A DNA stretch of 46,541 nucleotides, taken from assembly GCA_009784615.1 (NCBI GenBank), contig WRBJ01000012.1, forward strand, positions 1 through 46,541. The letters run 5' to 3'. The stretch comes from Defluviitaleaceae bacterium (GTDB taxonomy: Bacteria; Bacillota; Clostridia; Lachnospirales; WRAX01). Position numbers and translations under genes: made by a program. Positions 15,440-22,294 of this stretch are shown piece by piece. Position 1 is the stretch's first letter. Each line of letters opens with the position of its first letter. Under the pieces are notes generated by a model. That model ran no database searches. It saw nothing but the letters and a program-made list of their open reading frames with translations, and was not told where the DNA came from.

Positions 15440-16319
15440 CGGCGAAAGTTACGAGTGTCTTTTTTACACACCTTCGGGCGAGATTGGCGAAAATGCATTT
15501 GAAAGTTTGCGTCATAAAAATGTTTTTAGATACCGTGCCAAGACGATAAAAAGCGGTGATGTGGTAGAAGTAGAGATTTACCCGATATGGAACACAAAAG
15601 TTGAAGCGAAAGCCGCAAGAGCCGCAGAAAGCAGGGCGGCGCAAAGGGCTTTAAACCGCCGCAATAGCGCAAAGACACTTGCACGGCTTGTAGACAATAA
15701 TTTTACAAAAGATGATGTATGTGTATACCTTACATATGCCGATAAAGGCGAATGGCACGATAAAAAGCCTATTTTACCCGACAAAAAACAAGCTCGCAAG
15801 CATATACGGAAGTTTATGCGAGATGTGCGAGCTTATCGCAAGCGGAACGGTATGAGCGAATTAAAATATGTTTATGTTATGGAGTTTTTCGACGGTGAAG
15901 GGCGCAAGGCAAGAGCGCATCACCACATTATAATGTCGGGTATTGATAGGGAAGTTATAAAAAAGCTATGGAAGTATGGCGGCATTGGCGAAAGGCGGCT
16001 TGACCCCGAAAATTACGGGAATACGCTTGCGGGGTTAGTGCATTACATCACAAAACAGCCTGTAGACAAGCAGACTAAAAAGTGGGCGGCTTCACGCAAT
16101 TTAAAACCGCCAAAGGTTACAATTGCAGATACGAAGTTATCCAAGAAGCAAGCGGAAAGGCTGGCGGCAGATGTTAAAGCCGCCGCACCGACTATTTTTA
16201 ACAAGCATTTTCCCGATTGTGAGCTTGATGAATGTTATGTAAGGTCTAGCGAGATTGTGGCGGGAGCTTATATCTACGCCCGTATGCATAAAGATTATAC
16301 CGTGAAATGGAAGGGGTAA
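15426..16319 (+). CDS. HUH rolling-circle replication initiator
   Basis: A 297-aa protein with the Rep motifs of HUH endonucleases. Motif 1 is VCVYLTYAD (about 96-104), motif 2 is HHHIIMSG at 165-172 (metal-binding H165 and H167), and motif 3 is HYITK with probable catalytic Y207 and K210. This pattern fits the ORF2/G2P-like Rep group of plasmids and small phages. The protein should nick one strand at the origin and stay bound through the tyrosine. The frame is open from 15378, but GTG 15426 has GGGAAGGTGA at the right distance. It is followed by parA and parB, as on plasmids, and is unusual in a tailed prophage. Confidence 0.82.
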   Translation: MATYSGESYECLFYTPSGEIGENAFESLRHKNVFRYRAKTIKSGDVVEVEIYPIWNTKVEAKAARAAESRAAQRALNRRNSAKTLARLVDNNFTKDDVCVYLTYADKGEWHDKKPILPDKKQARKHIRKFMRDVRAYRKRNGMSELKYVYVMEFFDGEGRKARAHHHIIMSGIDREVIKKLWKYGGIGERRLDPENYGNTLAGLVHYITKQPVDKQTKKWAASRNLKPPKVTIADTKLSKKQAERLAADVKAAAPTIFNKHFPDCELDECYVRSSEIVAGAYIYARMHKDYTVKWKG

Positions 16320-16327
16320 AAAGTATA

Positions 16328-16480
16328 ATGGATAAAGATAAAACTAAAAAATGTGAGTATTGCGGTGGCGGTGTAGAGATTACGGGCGACCCGATTTTGC
16401 CGTACATTTGTACGGTATGCGGTGAGCATCTTTTGCCGTGCGAGATTGTCGAAGTGAAGGGGGCAAAAAGTGATGGATAA
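16328..16480 (+). CDS. Small zinc-ribbon protein, 50 aa
   Basis: CEYCGGG and CTVCGEH give two CxxC pairs about 19 residues apart, so a single zinc ribbon is likely. GAAGGGGT lies upstream of the ATG. It overlaps the next gene by 8 bp. It is the second tiny zinc ribbon in the early region. Function unknown. Confidence 0.65.
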   Translation: MDKDKTKKCEYCGGGVEITGDPILPYICTVCGEHLLPCEIVEVKGAKSDG

Positions 16481-16730
16481 GCGAGTTTTTGAATGTGGAA
16501 AAGTATACTGGTATGTTGCGGATTTTTGGGAAACATTTGTTTGCGCCCCTGTAAGGATTGAGGGTAGGCGGATTGTAATAGTTAATGAACTGGTGGGGCG
16601 TGGCGGCTATAAGCCACAAGAAAGGTTATTTTATGAAAATTACGATATTAAAAGGCTTTTTAAGAGCAAAAGAAAAGCTATGAAAGTGGCTAGAGAACTA
16701 AAAAAGGGAGTTGAAAGCATATGCGGGTAA
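16473..16730 (+). CDS. Hypothetical protein, 85 aa
   Basis: A basic protein (MDKRVFECGKVYWYVADFWE, with a C-terminal FKSKRKAMKVARELKKG). The frame also has a GTG at 16470; ATG 16473 fits AAGGGGGC better. It overlaps parA by 10 bp. No family is recognised. Confidence 0.65.
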   Translation: MDKRVFECGKVYWYVADFWETFVCAPVRIEGRRIVIVNELVGRGGYKPQERLFYENYDIKRLFKSKRKAMKVARELKKGVESICG

Positions 16731-17539
16731 TTTGTGTTATCAACCTAAAAGGCGGAGTTGCTAAAACAATAAGCTCAATAAATATTGCCCATATTTTGGC
16801 GGAAAAGCACGGCGAGCGGGTTTTGTTAATTGATTGCGATAAACAGGGCAATACATCTAAATTTTTCGGAGTACATAGCTACAAACACATATCGCTTGCG
16901 GACGTTTTGTTGGCTAGGCAAAATGACGCATTGGTTGGCGTTGCACGTGTTACAAAATATAAAAATTTGGATATTGTACCCGCAAATATGCATTTAATGC
17001 GGGCGGAACGTGAAATACTGCTTGATATATCACGACCCCAACAGACACGGTTAAAAAAATCATTACAAGAGTATCGGAAGCACAAAGAATACGATTATGT
17101 TGTAGTTGATTGTGCGCCCGACCTTAATATGTCGGTCGTTAATGCCATTGTTGCGGCAGATGATATTATCATCCCTATAAAGGTTGATAAATTTGCTTTT
17201 GATGGGATTGACCAATTATTAGAACAAATTGAGGAATTGCGGGAGTTTAACCCAAATTTGCGCATTGTTGGCGGCTTCATTACTATGTACAGTAGAACCA
17301 ATGTTAATATGCAAGGTGTAGAGGTTTTGAAAGAAAAGGCTAATTTGCCTATGTTTTCTACGGTGATACGAAATACGGCAAAGGTTGTTGAAACTACATA
17401 CGAAGGTTTGCCCATAGTAGAGCATACGCCGAAAAGCTCGGCGGCAAAGGATTATTTAGCATTGGTCGTTGAATATTTAGAGCTTGTAAATGTGTCCGAA
17501 ACTATCACGAATGAGGGGAGCGAATACAATGTTTATTAG
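16721..17539 (+). CDS. parA: ParA-type partition ATPase
   Basis: A 272-aa Walker-type ATPase. The deviant Walker A is KGGVAKT (10-16), Walker A' is LLIDCDKQGNTS (about 35-46), and Walker B is YDYVVVDCAPD (about 125-135). Plasmid and chromosomal ParA proteins bind DNA non-specifically with ATP and move ParB-bound DNA. The parB gene lies 177 bp downstream. Having a partition pair suggests that the element can exist as a circular plasmid. Its last codons encode NVSETITN, on a DNA repeat shared with the connector gene at 27020. Confidence 0.92.
   Translation: MRVICVINLKGGVAKTISSINIAHILAEKHGERVLLIDCDKQGNTSKFFGVHSYKHISLADVLLARQNDALVGVARVTKYKNLDIVPANMHLMRAEREILLDISRPQQTRLKKSLQEYRKHKEYDYVVVDCAPDLNMSVVNAIVAADDIIIPIKVDKFAFDGIDQLLEQIEELREFNPNLRIVGGFITMYSRTNVNMQGVEVLKEKANLPMFSTVIRNTAKVVETTYEGLPIVEHTPKSSAAKDYLALVVEYLELVNVSETITNEGSEYNVY
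17488..17513 (+). repeat. Copy 2 of dispersed 26-bp repeat
   Basis: Identical to 27172-27197 at 25 of 26 positions. Encodes NVSETITN near the ParA C-terminus. Confidence 0.85.
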
Positions 17540-17711
17540 TCCTAGTGAAGCCTTTTTGGAGTTTGGCGAGATTTTTGCGAAAGGGTTTGAAATAGGGATT
17601 AGGCAACAAACGCTTTCAAAGCGTAAAATTAAGCATTACGCCAAAAATTCAAAGAAACTACGCATACGCAAGAAATATCAAAAAAAGATGGATATGCTAG
17701 GGATGAGGTGA
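17529..17711 (+). CDS. Small basic protein between parA and parB, 60 aa
   Basis: Starts MFISPSEAFLEFGEIFAKGF and ends in a strongly basic helix (KRKIKHYAKNSKKLRIRKKY). GAGGGGAGC supports ATG 17529; the frame is open from 17490. It overlaps parA by 11 bp and stops 4 bp before parB. A DNA-binding or partition accessory role is possible but unproven. Confidence 0.65.
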   Translation: MFISPSEAFLEFGEIFAKGFEIGIRQQTLSKRKIKHYAKNSKKLRIRKKYQKKMDMLGMR

Positions 17712-17715
17712 TGAT

Positions 17716-18756
17716 GTGCCTAAAAAATTTAGTATGAAAGATATTTTAAGCGAGCAATCGAAGTCCGAAGCGTTGCCCGCACCTTCGCAGAGCGGGGAAA
17801 TTCGCAATATACTTATCAGCGAAATTATGCCGTCCGAAATGAATAAATACGGTATACGAGAGATTGAGGAATTAGCGGCGAGTATAGAGGAAATTGGGCT
17901 TTTGCATAATTTGGTTGTGCTAGAAAAAGGCGAAAGTAGAAAATACGAGCTTATAAGCGGTGAAAGGCGTTTTGAAGCGTGTAAAATGTTGTTTCTTGGC
18001 GGCAATATGGATTTTAAGACCGTGCCTTGTAAGGTCGAACGGAGCATAAGTTCCGAAATTGACGAATTAAAATTAATACACGCTAACGCTACGGCTAGAG
18101 AGCTTACGGACTATGAAAAAACTATGCAAGCCGCCCGTATAAAGGATATTGTTAAGAAGTTGAAAAATAACGGACACGAATTTAAAGGGCGTACTAGGGA
18201 TATTGTGGCGGATATGTTAAATGTGTCGCCCGCGCAAGTTGGGCGTATGGAAAGCATTAACAAAAATCTATCTCCCGAGCTTAAAGAAGAATTTAAGGAC
18301 GGCAAAATTGGCATTACTGCGGCTTATGAAACGTCTATGCTTGAAAAAGAAGAACAGACCGCCGTATACGAAGATTTTAAGGCTACGGGCGAGATTGCCA
18401 AGGCAAAACCGAAAAAGGGCGAAAAAACCGCTGAAAACCCGCCCGCAATAAATATTTTTAGTGAAGAAAAGCCCGCCGCATTGCTTATAGATAAGGATTT
18501 AAAGGAGTACCAAATTGAAGGCGATATTGTTATGATTGCGGCGGTTAATGCTGGAAGTCGTAAGATTGAAGGGATTTTTTCATCAGAAACGCACGAAGGC
18601 ACGGCGCATTATATAGAGCTTGCCCGTGCTGTGGTGCAAGAGTGTTTGAAAAAAGCGGGCTGGAACGAACAAAATTTAAAAATTATGAAGGGTGTTTTGA
18701 CAGATTTTTGGGATAGCACGAATTTACTTAATCGCCCCAAAAAAAGGGGGAATTAG
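17716..18756 (+). CDS. parB: ParB-like partition protein
   Basis: A 346-aa protein with the ParB N-terminal (CTPase) domain at about 30-130, including the GERRFEA box and ANATARELTDYEK, then a KorB-like HTH at about 150-190 (RDIVADMLNVSPAQVGRMES). The last 110 residues are a lineage-specific extension. It should load on parS and act with ParA. The GTG start has AGGTGATGAT upstream. I found no canonical parS; the dispersed repeats at 14579, 17488 and 27172 or the sites at 20211-20272 are candidates. Confidence 0.9.
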   Translation: MPKKFSMKDILSEQSKSEALPAPSQSGEIRNILISEIMPSEMNKYGIREIEELAASIEEIGLLHNLVVLEKGESRKYELISGERRFEACKMLFLGGNMDFKTVPCKVERSISSEIDELKLIHANATARELTDYEKTMQAARIKDIVKKLKNNGHEFKGRTRDIVADMLNVSPAQVGRMESINKNLSPELKEEFKDGKIGITAAYETSMLEKEEQTAVYEDFKATGEIAKAKPKKGEKTAENPPAINIFSEEKPAALLIDKDLKEYQIEGDIVMIAAVNAGSRKIEGIFSSETHEGTAHYIELARAVVQECLKKAGWNEQNLKIMKGVLTDFWDSTNLLNRPKKRGN

Positions 18757-19263
18757 GTGAAAGACGTTGACGAAATTATTAAAAAAGCCGTAGACGCAGG
18801 ATTAAAAGCGGGGCTAATGCAGACGGCGAAAGCGGCGGGTAATTTGTATAAAGAAACCGAAAAGCGGCTTTATGCCTACCCCGATTTGCTGGACAAAATA
18901 GAGGACGACAAGGCGAGGTTGCGGGAGCTTTTGGAAGGCGGGGCAGTGGTAAAAAGTAGGAGTGTCGTAAGGTTTTCACGGTCGGGGTCTAGGTTGACCC
19001 CCGACGAAATATTGAGCGGGATTGTGCAGGATAAGCAAGCGGTGATTGCCGCAGACCAGCACGAAGTAGAAGCGATTGCGGCGGCTTTGGCTAAAATAGA
19101 GGACGACCCATATTTTATTGCTATAAAAGGGAAATTTTTGGACGGTTTAACTGATGATGCGATTGCGGATAGCGTGCCGTGCGATACATCTACAGTGCGT
19201 CGCAATCGTGGGCGGCTGGTGCGTCGTCTTGCGGTTTTGCTGTACGGGGCGCAAGCTCTTTAA
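18757..19263 (+). CDS. Phage late transcription regulator (ArpU/RinA-like, sigma-70 region 4 fold)
   Basis: A 168-aa protein. A helical N-terminal half is followed by a region-4-like HTH at about 118-160 (DDAIADSVPCDTSTVRRNRG). Such proteins are conserved in Firmicute phages just before the packaging genes and activate the late operon. The GTG start directly abuts the parB stop. A strong terminator (19323-19353) follows, so the protein likely acts on promoters further right. Confidence 0.72.
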   Translation: MKDVDEIIKKAVDAGLKAGLMQTAKAAGNLYKETEKRLYAYPDLLDKIEDDKARLRELLEGGAVVKSRSVVRFSRSGSRLTPDEILSGIVQDKQAVIAADQHEVEAIAAALAKIEDDPYFIAIKGKFLDGLTDDAIADSVPCDTSTVRRNRGRLVRRLAVLLYGAQAL

Positions 19264-19322
19264 TTATTTAACCTTACAAAATATTTTTTAAAAAACTTTT
19301 CAAACATCCATACACAACACCC

Positions 19323-19353
19323 ACAAACCCGCTAATAATGCGGGTTTGTTCTT
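19323..19353 (+). terminator. Terminator after the replication/partition block
   Basis: ACAAACCCGC (19323-19332), loop TAATAAT, GCGGGTTTGT (19340-19349), then TTCTT. It separates the Rep-Par block from the following promoter. Confidence 0.85.
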
Positions 19354-19386
19354 ATGTTACAATTATGTTACAGATGAAAAAAAGTG

Positions 19387-19415
19387 TTGACATCACTGTA
19401 CAGGTATGATACAAT
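19387..19415 (+). promoter_or_regulatory. Sigma-A promoter with palindrome in the spacer
   Basis: TTGACA (19387-19392), a 17-nt spacer and TACAAT (19410-19415). The 8-bp palindrome CTGTACAG (19396-19403) fills the spacer and resembles the GTACTGTACTG arms at 20239, so one regulator may bind both. Confidence 0.8.
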
Positions 19416-19468
19416 TAAGACAGTTAAGCAAGCGAGATAAAAAACTAAAATCTTAGAGGGATGTACAA

Positions 19469-19875
19469 ATGAAAAAATTCACATTGGCATTATATACAGA
19501 TATTTTTGCAAAGGCAGATGAAGCGCAAGACACGACGGCGTTGTTAGAAGTTTTAGAAGAAATTGAAAGCATTACTCGGGGCATTGATTATTCTAGTTAC
19601 GAAGCGGCAAAAGATGGCGAAATTAAAGCTAGAAATATTAAAGCTAGAGAAATTGAAGAAAAGTTTGTAAGATTGCTCGTATATGGGATGACGAAACTTG
19701 CAAGGAAGTTTACGTATCGGAATTGTCAATACCTGTAGAAATAGGCGTTGAATATAAAGAAGAAAAATATGGAAGAAATGGAATTGTTATTGCGTCTGAT
19801 GAATTTGTTACAATTGTAAATTATGAAAACGAAAGAGAAGAATATCTTACGAGTTATATCAATTCAAGAATATAA
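19469..19875 (+). pseudogene. Early phage gene with apparent -1 frameshift
   Basis: The first frame runs 19469-19738 (89 aa), but its last 24 residues look random. From about 19663 the frame one base back is open to the TAA at 19873-19875. It reads as a normal alpha/beta protein (ARIWDDETCKEVYVSELS). Adding one A in the run at 19659-19662 restores a single 135-aa protein. No canonical slippery heptamer is present, so a mutation or sequencing error is more likely than programmed shifting. AGAGGGATG precedes the start. Function unknown. Confidence 0.6.
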
Positions 19876-19904
19876 AAACATTAAAATCTTAGGAGGACAC
19901 AAAA

Positions 19905-20210
19905 ATGAAAGAATTTAAAGCAAAAGAAGGTATTGCGGTAGAGGATATGGCGTTGGTAGCATTAGCAAACTTGGTAATTTCCGTAAATGATGTTAGCTTG
20001 TTAAAGGATGTAGAGGTTAATTATCTGCTTGATGAAGATGGTATTGAGATGAAACCGAAGGGGGATTTTCTTTACAAAGAGCCTAACAATTTTGGTAAAT
20101 TGGTAAACATCATTTGGCAGTTTACAGACCACGGCTGTCTAAGAAGCGGAATTTTAGCAGATGCATTAAAAAGAAATGTAAGTATGTTTAAGGGTGAGAA
20201 TTACGCTTAA
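19905..20210 (+). CDS. Hypothetical phage protein, 101 aa
   Basis: Starts MKEFKAKEGIAVEDMALVAL behind TTAGGAGGACAC, an excellent ribosome site. It is a soluble alpha/beta protein with no recognised motif, 29 bp after the frameshifted gene and probably in the same transcript. Confidence 0.7.
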   Translation: MKEFKAKEGIAVEDMALVALANLVISVNDVSLLKDVEVNYLLDEDGIEMKPKGDFLYKEPNNFGKLVNIIWQFTDHGCLRSGILADALKRNVSMFKGENYA

Positions 20211-20272
20211 ACGATAGTTAACGATAGTTGATTGATAGGTACTGTACTGCGTTATACAGTACAGTACAGTAC
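20211..20272. promoter_or_regulatory. Tandem 10-mers and inverted CAGTAC repeats
   Basis: ACGATAGTTA and ACGATAGTTG are adjacent 10-bp repeats (20211-20230). GTACTGTACTG (20239-20249) is inverted at 20257-20267, and CAGTAC continues to 20272. TTGATT (20228) and a TATAC near 20253 could be promoter elements under the dyad. It looks like an operator, iteron or partition site. Confidence 0.5.
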
Positions 20273-20278
20273 AACCGA

Positions 20279-20299
20279 GCCGTGGCGGTATACCACGGC
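20279..20299 (+). terminator. Hairpin before the 80-aa gene
   Basis: GCCGTGG, loop CGGTATA, CCACGGC; a perfect 7-bp stem 41 nt upstream of the next ATG. Only ACTTTTATA follows, so it may be an attenuator or a leader structure rather than a strong terminator. Confidence 0.4.
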
Positions 20300-20339
20300 A
20301 GACTTTTATATAGATTTTAACGTAGAAAGGGACGTTACT

Positions 20340-20582
20340 ATGGAAGCTAAAAAAAGCACCCCCCAACAAAGATACGCAAAAGACAAGACAAAAGTACGGC
20401 AGTATCGTCTTGAATGTTACACCAGTACCGAAGGGGATATTATAGATAGATTGGATGAGGTAGAGAATAGAGCGGGGTATATTAAAAGGCTTATACGTGC
20501 GGATATAGCGAAGCAGGGCAAGGATTTAGTTGGTGAGCAACCCAAGGTTCTAGTTAACGAGCAATCGAAGTTTGAGGGGTGA
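20340..20582 (+). CDS. Small ribbon-helix-helix-like protein, 80 aa
   Basis: KVRQYRLECYTSTEGDIIDR followed by a helix and GYIKRLIRADI resembles the strand-helix-helix of RHH DNA-binding proteins seen in plasmid and phage control genes. ATG 20340 has AAAGGGACG upstream; the frame is open further back without another good start. The dyads just upstream (20239-20299) could be its own operator. Moderate certainty. Confidence 0.6.
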   Translation: MEAKKSTPQQRYAKDKTKVRQYRLECYTSTEGDIIDRLDEVENRAGYIKRLIRADIAKQGKDLVGEQPKVLVNEQSKFEG

Positions 20583-20586
20583 TGTT

Positions 20587-21234
20587 GTGAAGTTAATCCC
20601 TATTGAGATTTACGCCAAGCAAAAAGGCATAGCTACGAGTGCATTATATCAAAAAGCACGCAAGGGAAAGTTAGAAACCGCACAAGAGATTGATGGTGTG
20701 TGGATGATAGGCGAGGATGAAGTTATTGAAGATTTACGTTTTGGCAAGAAAAAGTCAAAAGACCTTACGGGTATGCGTTTTGGTCTGCTTATTGCAAAGC
20801 ATATAGACCACGTTAAAAATGGTATGGCTTACTGGTATTGTGTATGCGATTGTTCGCAGGATGAAAAAGTTTCAAGTGATGTTGTTGTGCGGGGTTCTAT
20901 GCTTGTAAGCGGCAATACAAAGTCCTGCGGTTGTGCTGTTGGTGGTACGGAGCATTTGAAAAAGACCTATGATGGCAAGAAAAAGTATTATGTTGATGGT
21001 ACGGTTACATATCAGATTGCGGATACGTCTAAGCTAAGTAAGAATAATACTTCGGGGGTTAGGGGTGTATCCTTTAACAAAAGAAAACAGAAATGGCGGG
21101 CTTATATACGGTTTAAGGGTAAGAGTATGCACCTTGGATATTTTGATGAGCTTGAGGATGCCAAGGCGGCGAGGGTTGCGGCGGAGGTTAGGGTGTTTGG
21201 GGGATATTTAGGGGAGATGGACAAAGAAGAATAA
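20587..21234 (+). CDS. Phage AP2-domain DNA-binding protein
   Basis: A 215-aa protein. An N-terminal excisionase-like HTH (about 2-45, EIYAKQKGIATSALYQKARK) is followed by a cysteine-bearing middle with WYCVCDC and SCGC. The C-terminal AP2 domain (about 150-210) contains GVRGVSFNKRKQKWRAYI and HLGYFDELEDA. Such proteins are common in gut phages and related to HNH-AP2 homing endonucleases, but no HNH is present here. GTG 20587 has GAGGGGTGAT upstream; the frame is open from a TTG at 20572. Confidence 0.82.
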   Translation: MKLIPIEIYAKQKGIATSALYQKARKGKLETAQEIDGVWMIGEDEVIEDLRFGKKKSKDLTGMRFGLLIAKHIDHVKNGMAYWYCVCDCSQDEKVSSDVVVRGSMLVSGNTKSCGCAVGGTEHLKKTYDGKKKYYVDGTVTYQIADTSKLSKNNTSGVRGVSFNKRKQKWRAYIRFKGKSMHLGYFDELEDAKAARVAAEVRVFGGYLGEMDKEE

Positions 21235-21457
21235 AACGGGGGTCGCTCATACCCTATACCCCTCATCCCGCAGTATACCCCGTTATATGCCCCACCCTGC
21301 GCCTTACACGCATTGCACAAGACGCTTGCACAATTTATGCACTTTTCAAATGCACAAATGAGTGGTACACTATTTTCATAGTAAAAAAGTATGTTTTTGA
21401 CCTGTTTTTATATGTTTTGCATATGAAATAGGTCTTTTTTATTTAGGTTTTGAAAAG
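21235..21457. other. Noncoding C-rich region with four spaced TGCAC repeats, candidate cos/pac
   Basis: Directly after the AP2 gene is a C-rich tract (TATACCCC twice, then TATGCCCC). Then come TTGCACAA (21313), TTGCACAA (21326), ATGCACTT (21337) and ATGCACAA (21350), spaced 13, 11 and 13 bp. It ends in a terminator. In HK97-like phages the packaging site lies beside HNH and terS, so this is a good candidate. The GC-rich gap at 21770-21940 is the alternative. Confidence 0.45.
21399..21440 (+). terminator. Terminator before the packaging genes
   Basis: GACCT (21399-21403) pairs with AGGTC (21430-21434), with an inner ATATG/CATAT stem and a TTTG loop, and is followed by T6. It ends early transcription ahead of HNH. 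Confidence 0.75.
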
Positions 21458-21469
21458 GTGGTTTTGCTT

Positions 21470-21769
21470 GTGAAAGTTTGGGCGGAAAAGTTTTATGGGG
21501 GTAAGCCGTGGCGAGATTGTCGGAGGGCTTTTATTGCAAGTAAAAATTATTTATGTGAAAGATGCTCAACCAATCGCAATCCAATTCCTGCGAAGATTGC
21601 ACATCATAGGAAGTATTTAACGCCCGAAAACATCAACGACGCAAGCATTTCTTTGTCGTGGGATAATTTAGAAGCGTTATGTCAAGATTGTCATAACGTG
21701 GAACACGGTGGAAGCGTCGAGCGGGATAGATATTTATTTGATGATGAAGGGAATGTCATCCCTATCTAA
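21470..21769 (+). CDS. Phage HNH endonuclease
   Basis: A 99-aa HNH nuclease. CERCSTNR and CQDCHNVEH give the structural zinc cysteines. AHHRKYLTPENINDASISLS with LEAL holds the first histidines and the central region, and the final H is in NVEH. In HK97-type phages this protein acts with the terminase in cos cleavage. GTG 21470 has AAAGGTGG upstream. terS starts about 170 bp downstream after a GC-rich noncoding gap. Confidence 0.88.
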   Translation: MKVWAEKFYGGKPWRDCRRAFIASKNYLCERCSTNRNPIPAKIAHHRKYLTPENINDASISLSWDNLEALCQDCHNVEHGGSVERDRYLFDDEGNVIPI

Positions 21770-21940
21770 AACGGCATACCCCCCTATATTTTTATCCCGC
21801 TTGACCATTTGCTACACCGAGCCGCCCCCGCCAAAAACCTCCGAGCGGGTTATATATGGGGTGTGGGTTTTATGGCGGGTAGGATTTTAGGGCGGGATTG
21901 ATTGGTATGGTTTAGCTGGTGCGGAGGGGGTGCGGATTTT

Positions 21941-22294
21941 ATGGTTATAAAGCCCGACTTGTCGAAAGAAGAAAAAATCAATAAAGAGATTAAGCGACTT
22001 AGAAAAGTTTTTAAGGAGTTGGACAAAAATAAATTGGCGGCGGTCGATAGCCTTATCCGCAATGCCGCTTTTATGTCTGTATCGTTAGAGGAATTACAGG
22101 AAATTATCAACAGTGAAGGTTATACCCAAAAATATAAAAACGGTGCGAACCAGTACGGCAAGAAGCAATCCGAAGCCGTAAAAATACACATATCTATGAC
22201 CCGCAACCACGCTGTAGCTATAAAACAATTAGCAGACCTTGCGCCGTCTGCACCTATAAAGCGTGATGCACTTCACGATTTAAGAGATTTTTAA
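21941..22294 (+). CDS. terS: Terminase small subunit (P27-like)
   Basis: A 117-aa protein, helical throughout (KEEKINKEIKRLRKVFKELD), ending with a tyrosine/lysine-rich segment (EGYTQKYKNGANQYGKK) and a C-terminal helix, as in the P27 family. It recognises the packaging site and recruits TerL. ATG 21941 has GGAGGGGG upstream; the open frame from 21902 has no better start. The stop overlaps the terL ATG (TAATG). Confidence 0.82.
   Translation: MVIKPDLSKEEKINKEIKRLRKVFKELDKNKLAAVDSLIRNAAFMSVSLEELQEIINSEGYTQKYKNGANQYGKKQSEAVKIHISMTRNHAVAIKQLADLAPSAPIKRDALHDLRDF

Noticed and set aside
19659-19665. Programmed frameshift in the early gene at 19469
   Set aside because: No X-XXY-YYZ heptamer and no downstream hairpin were found, unlike the clear signal at 29487. 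Loss of one A is simpler.
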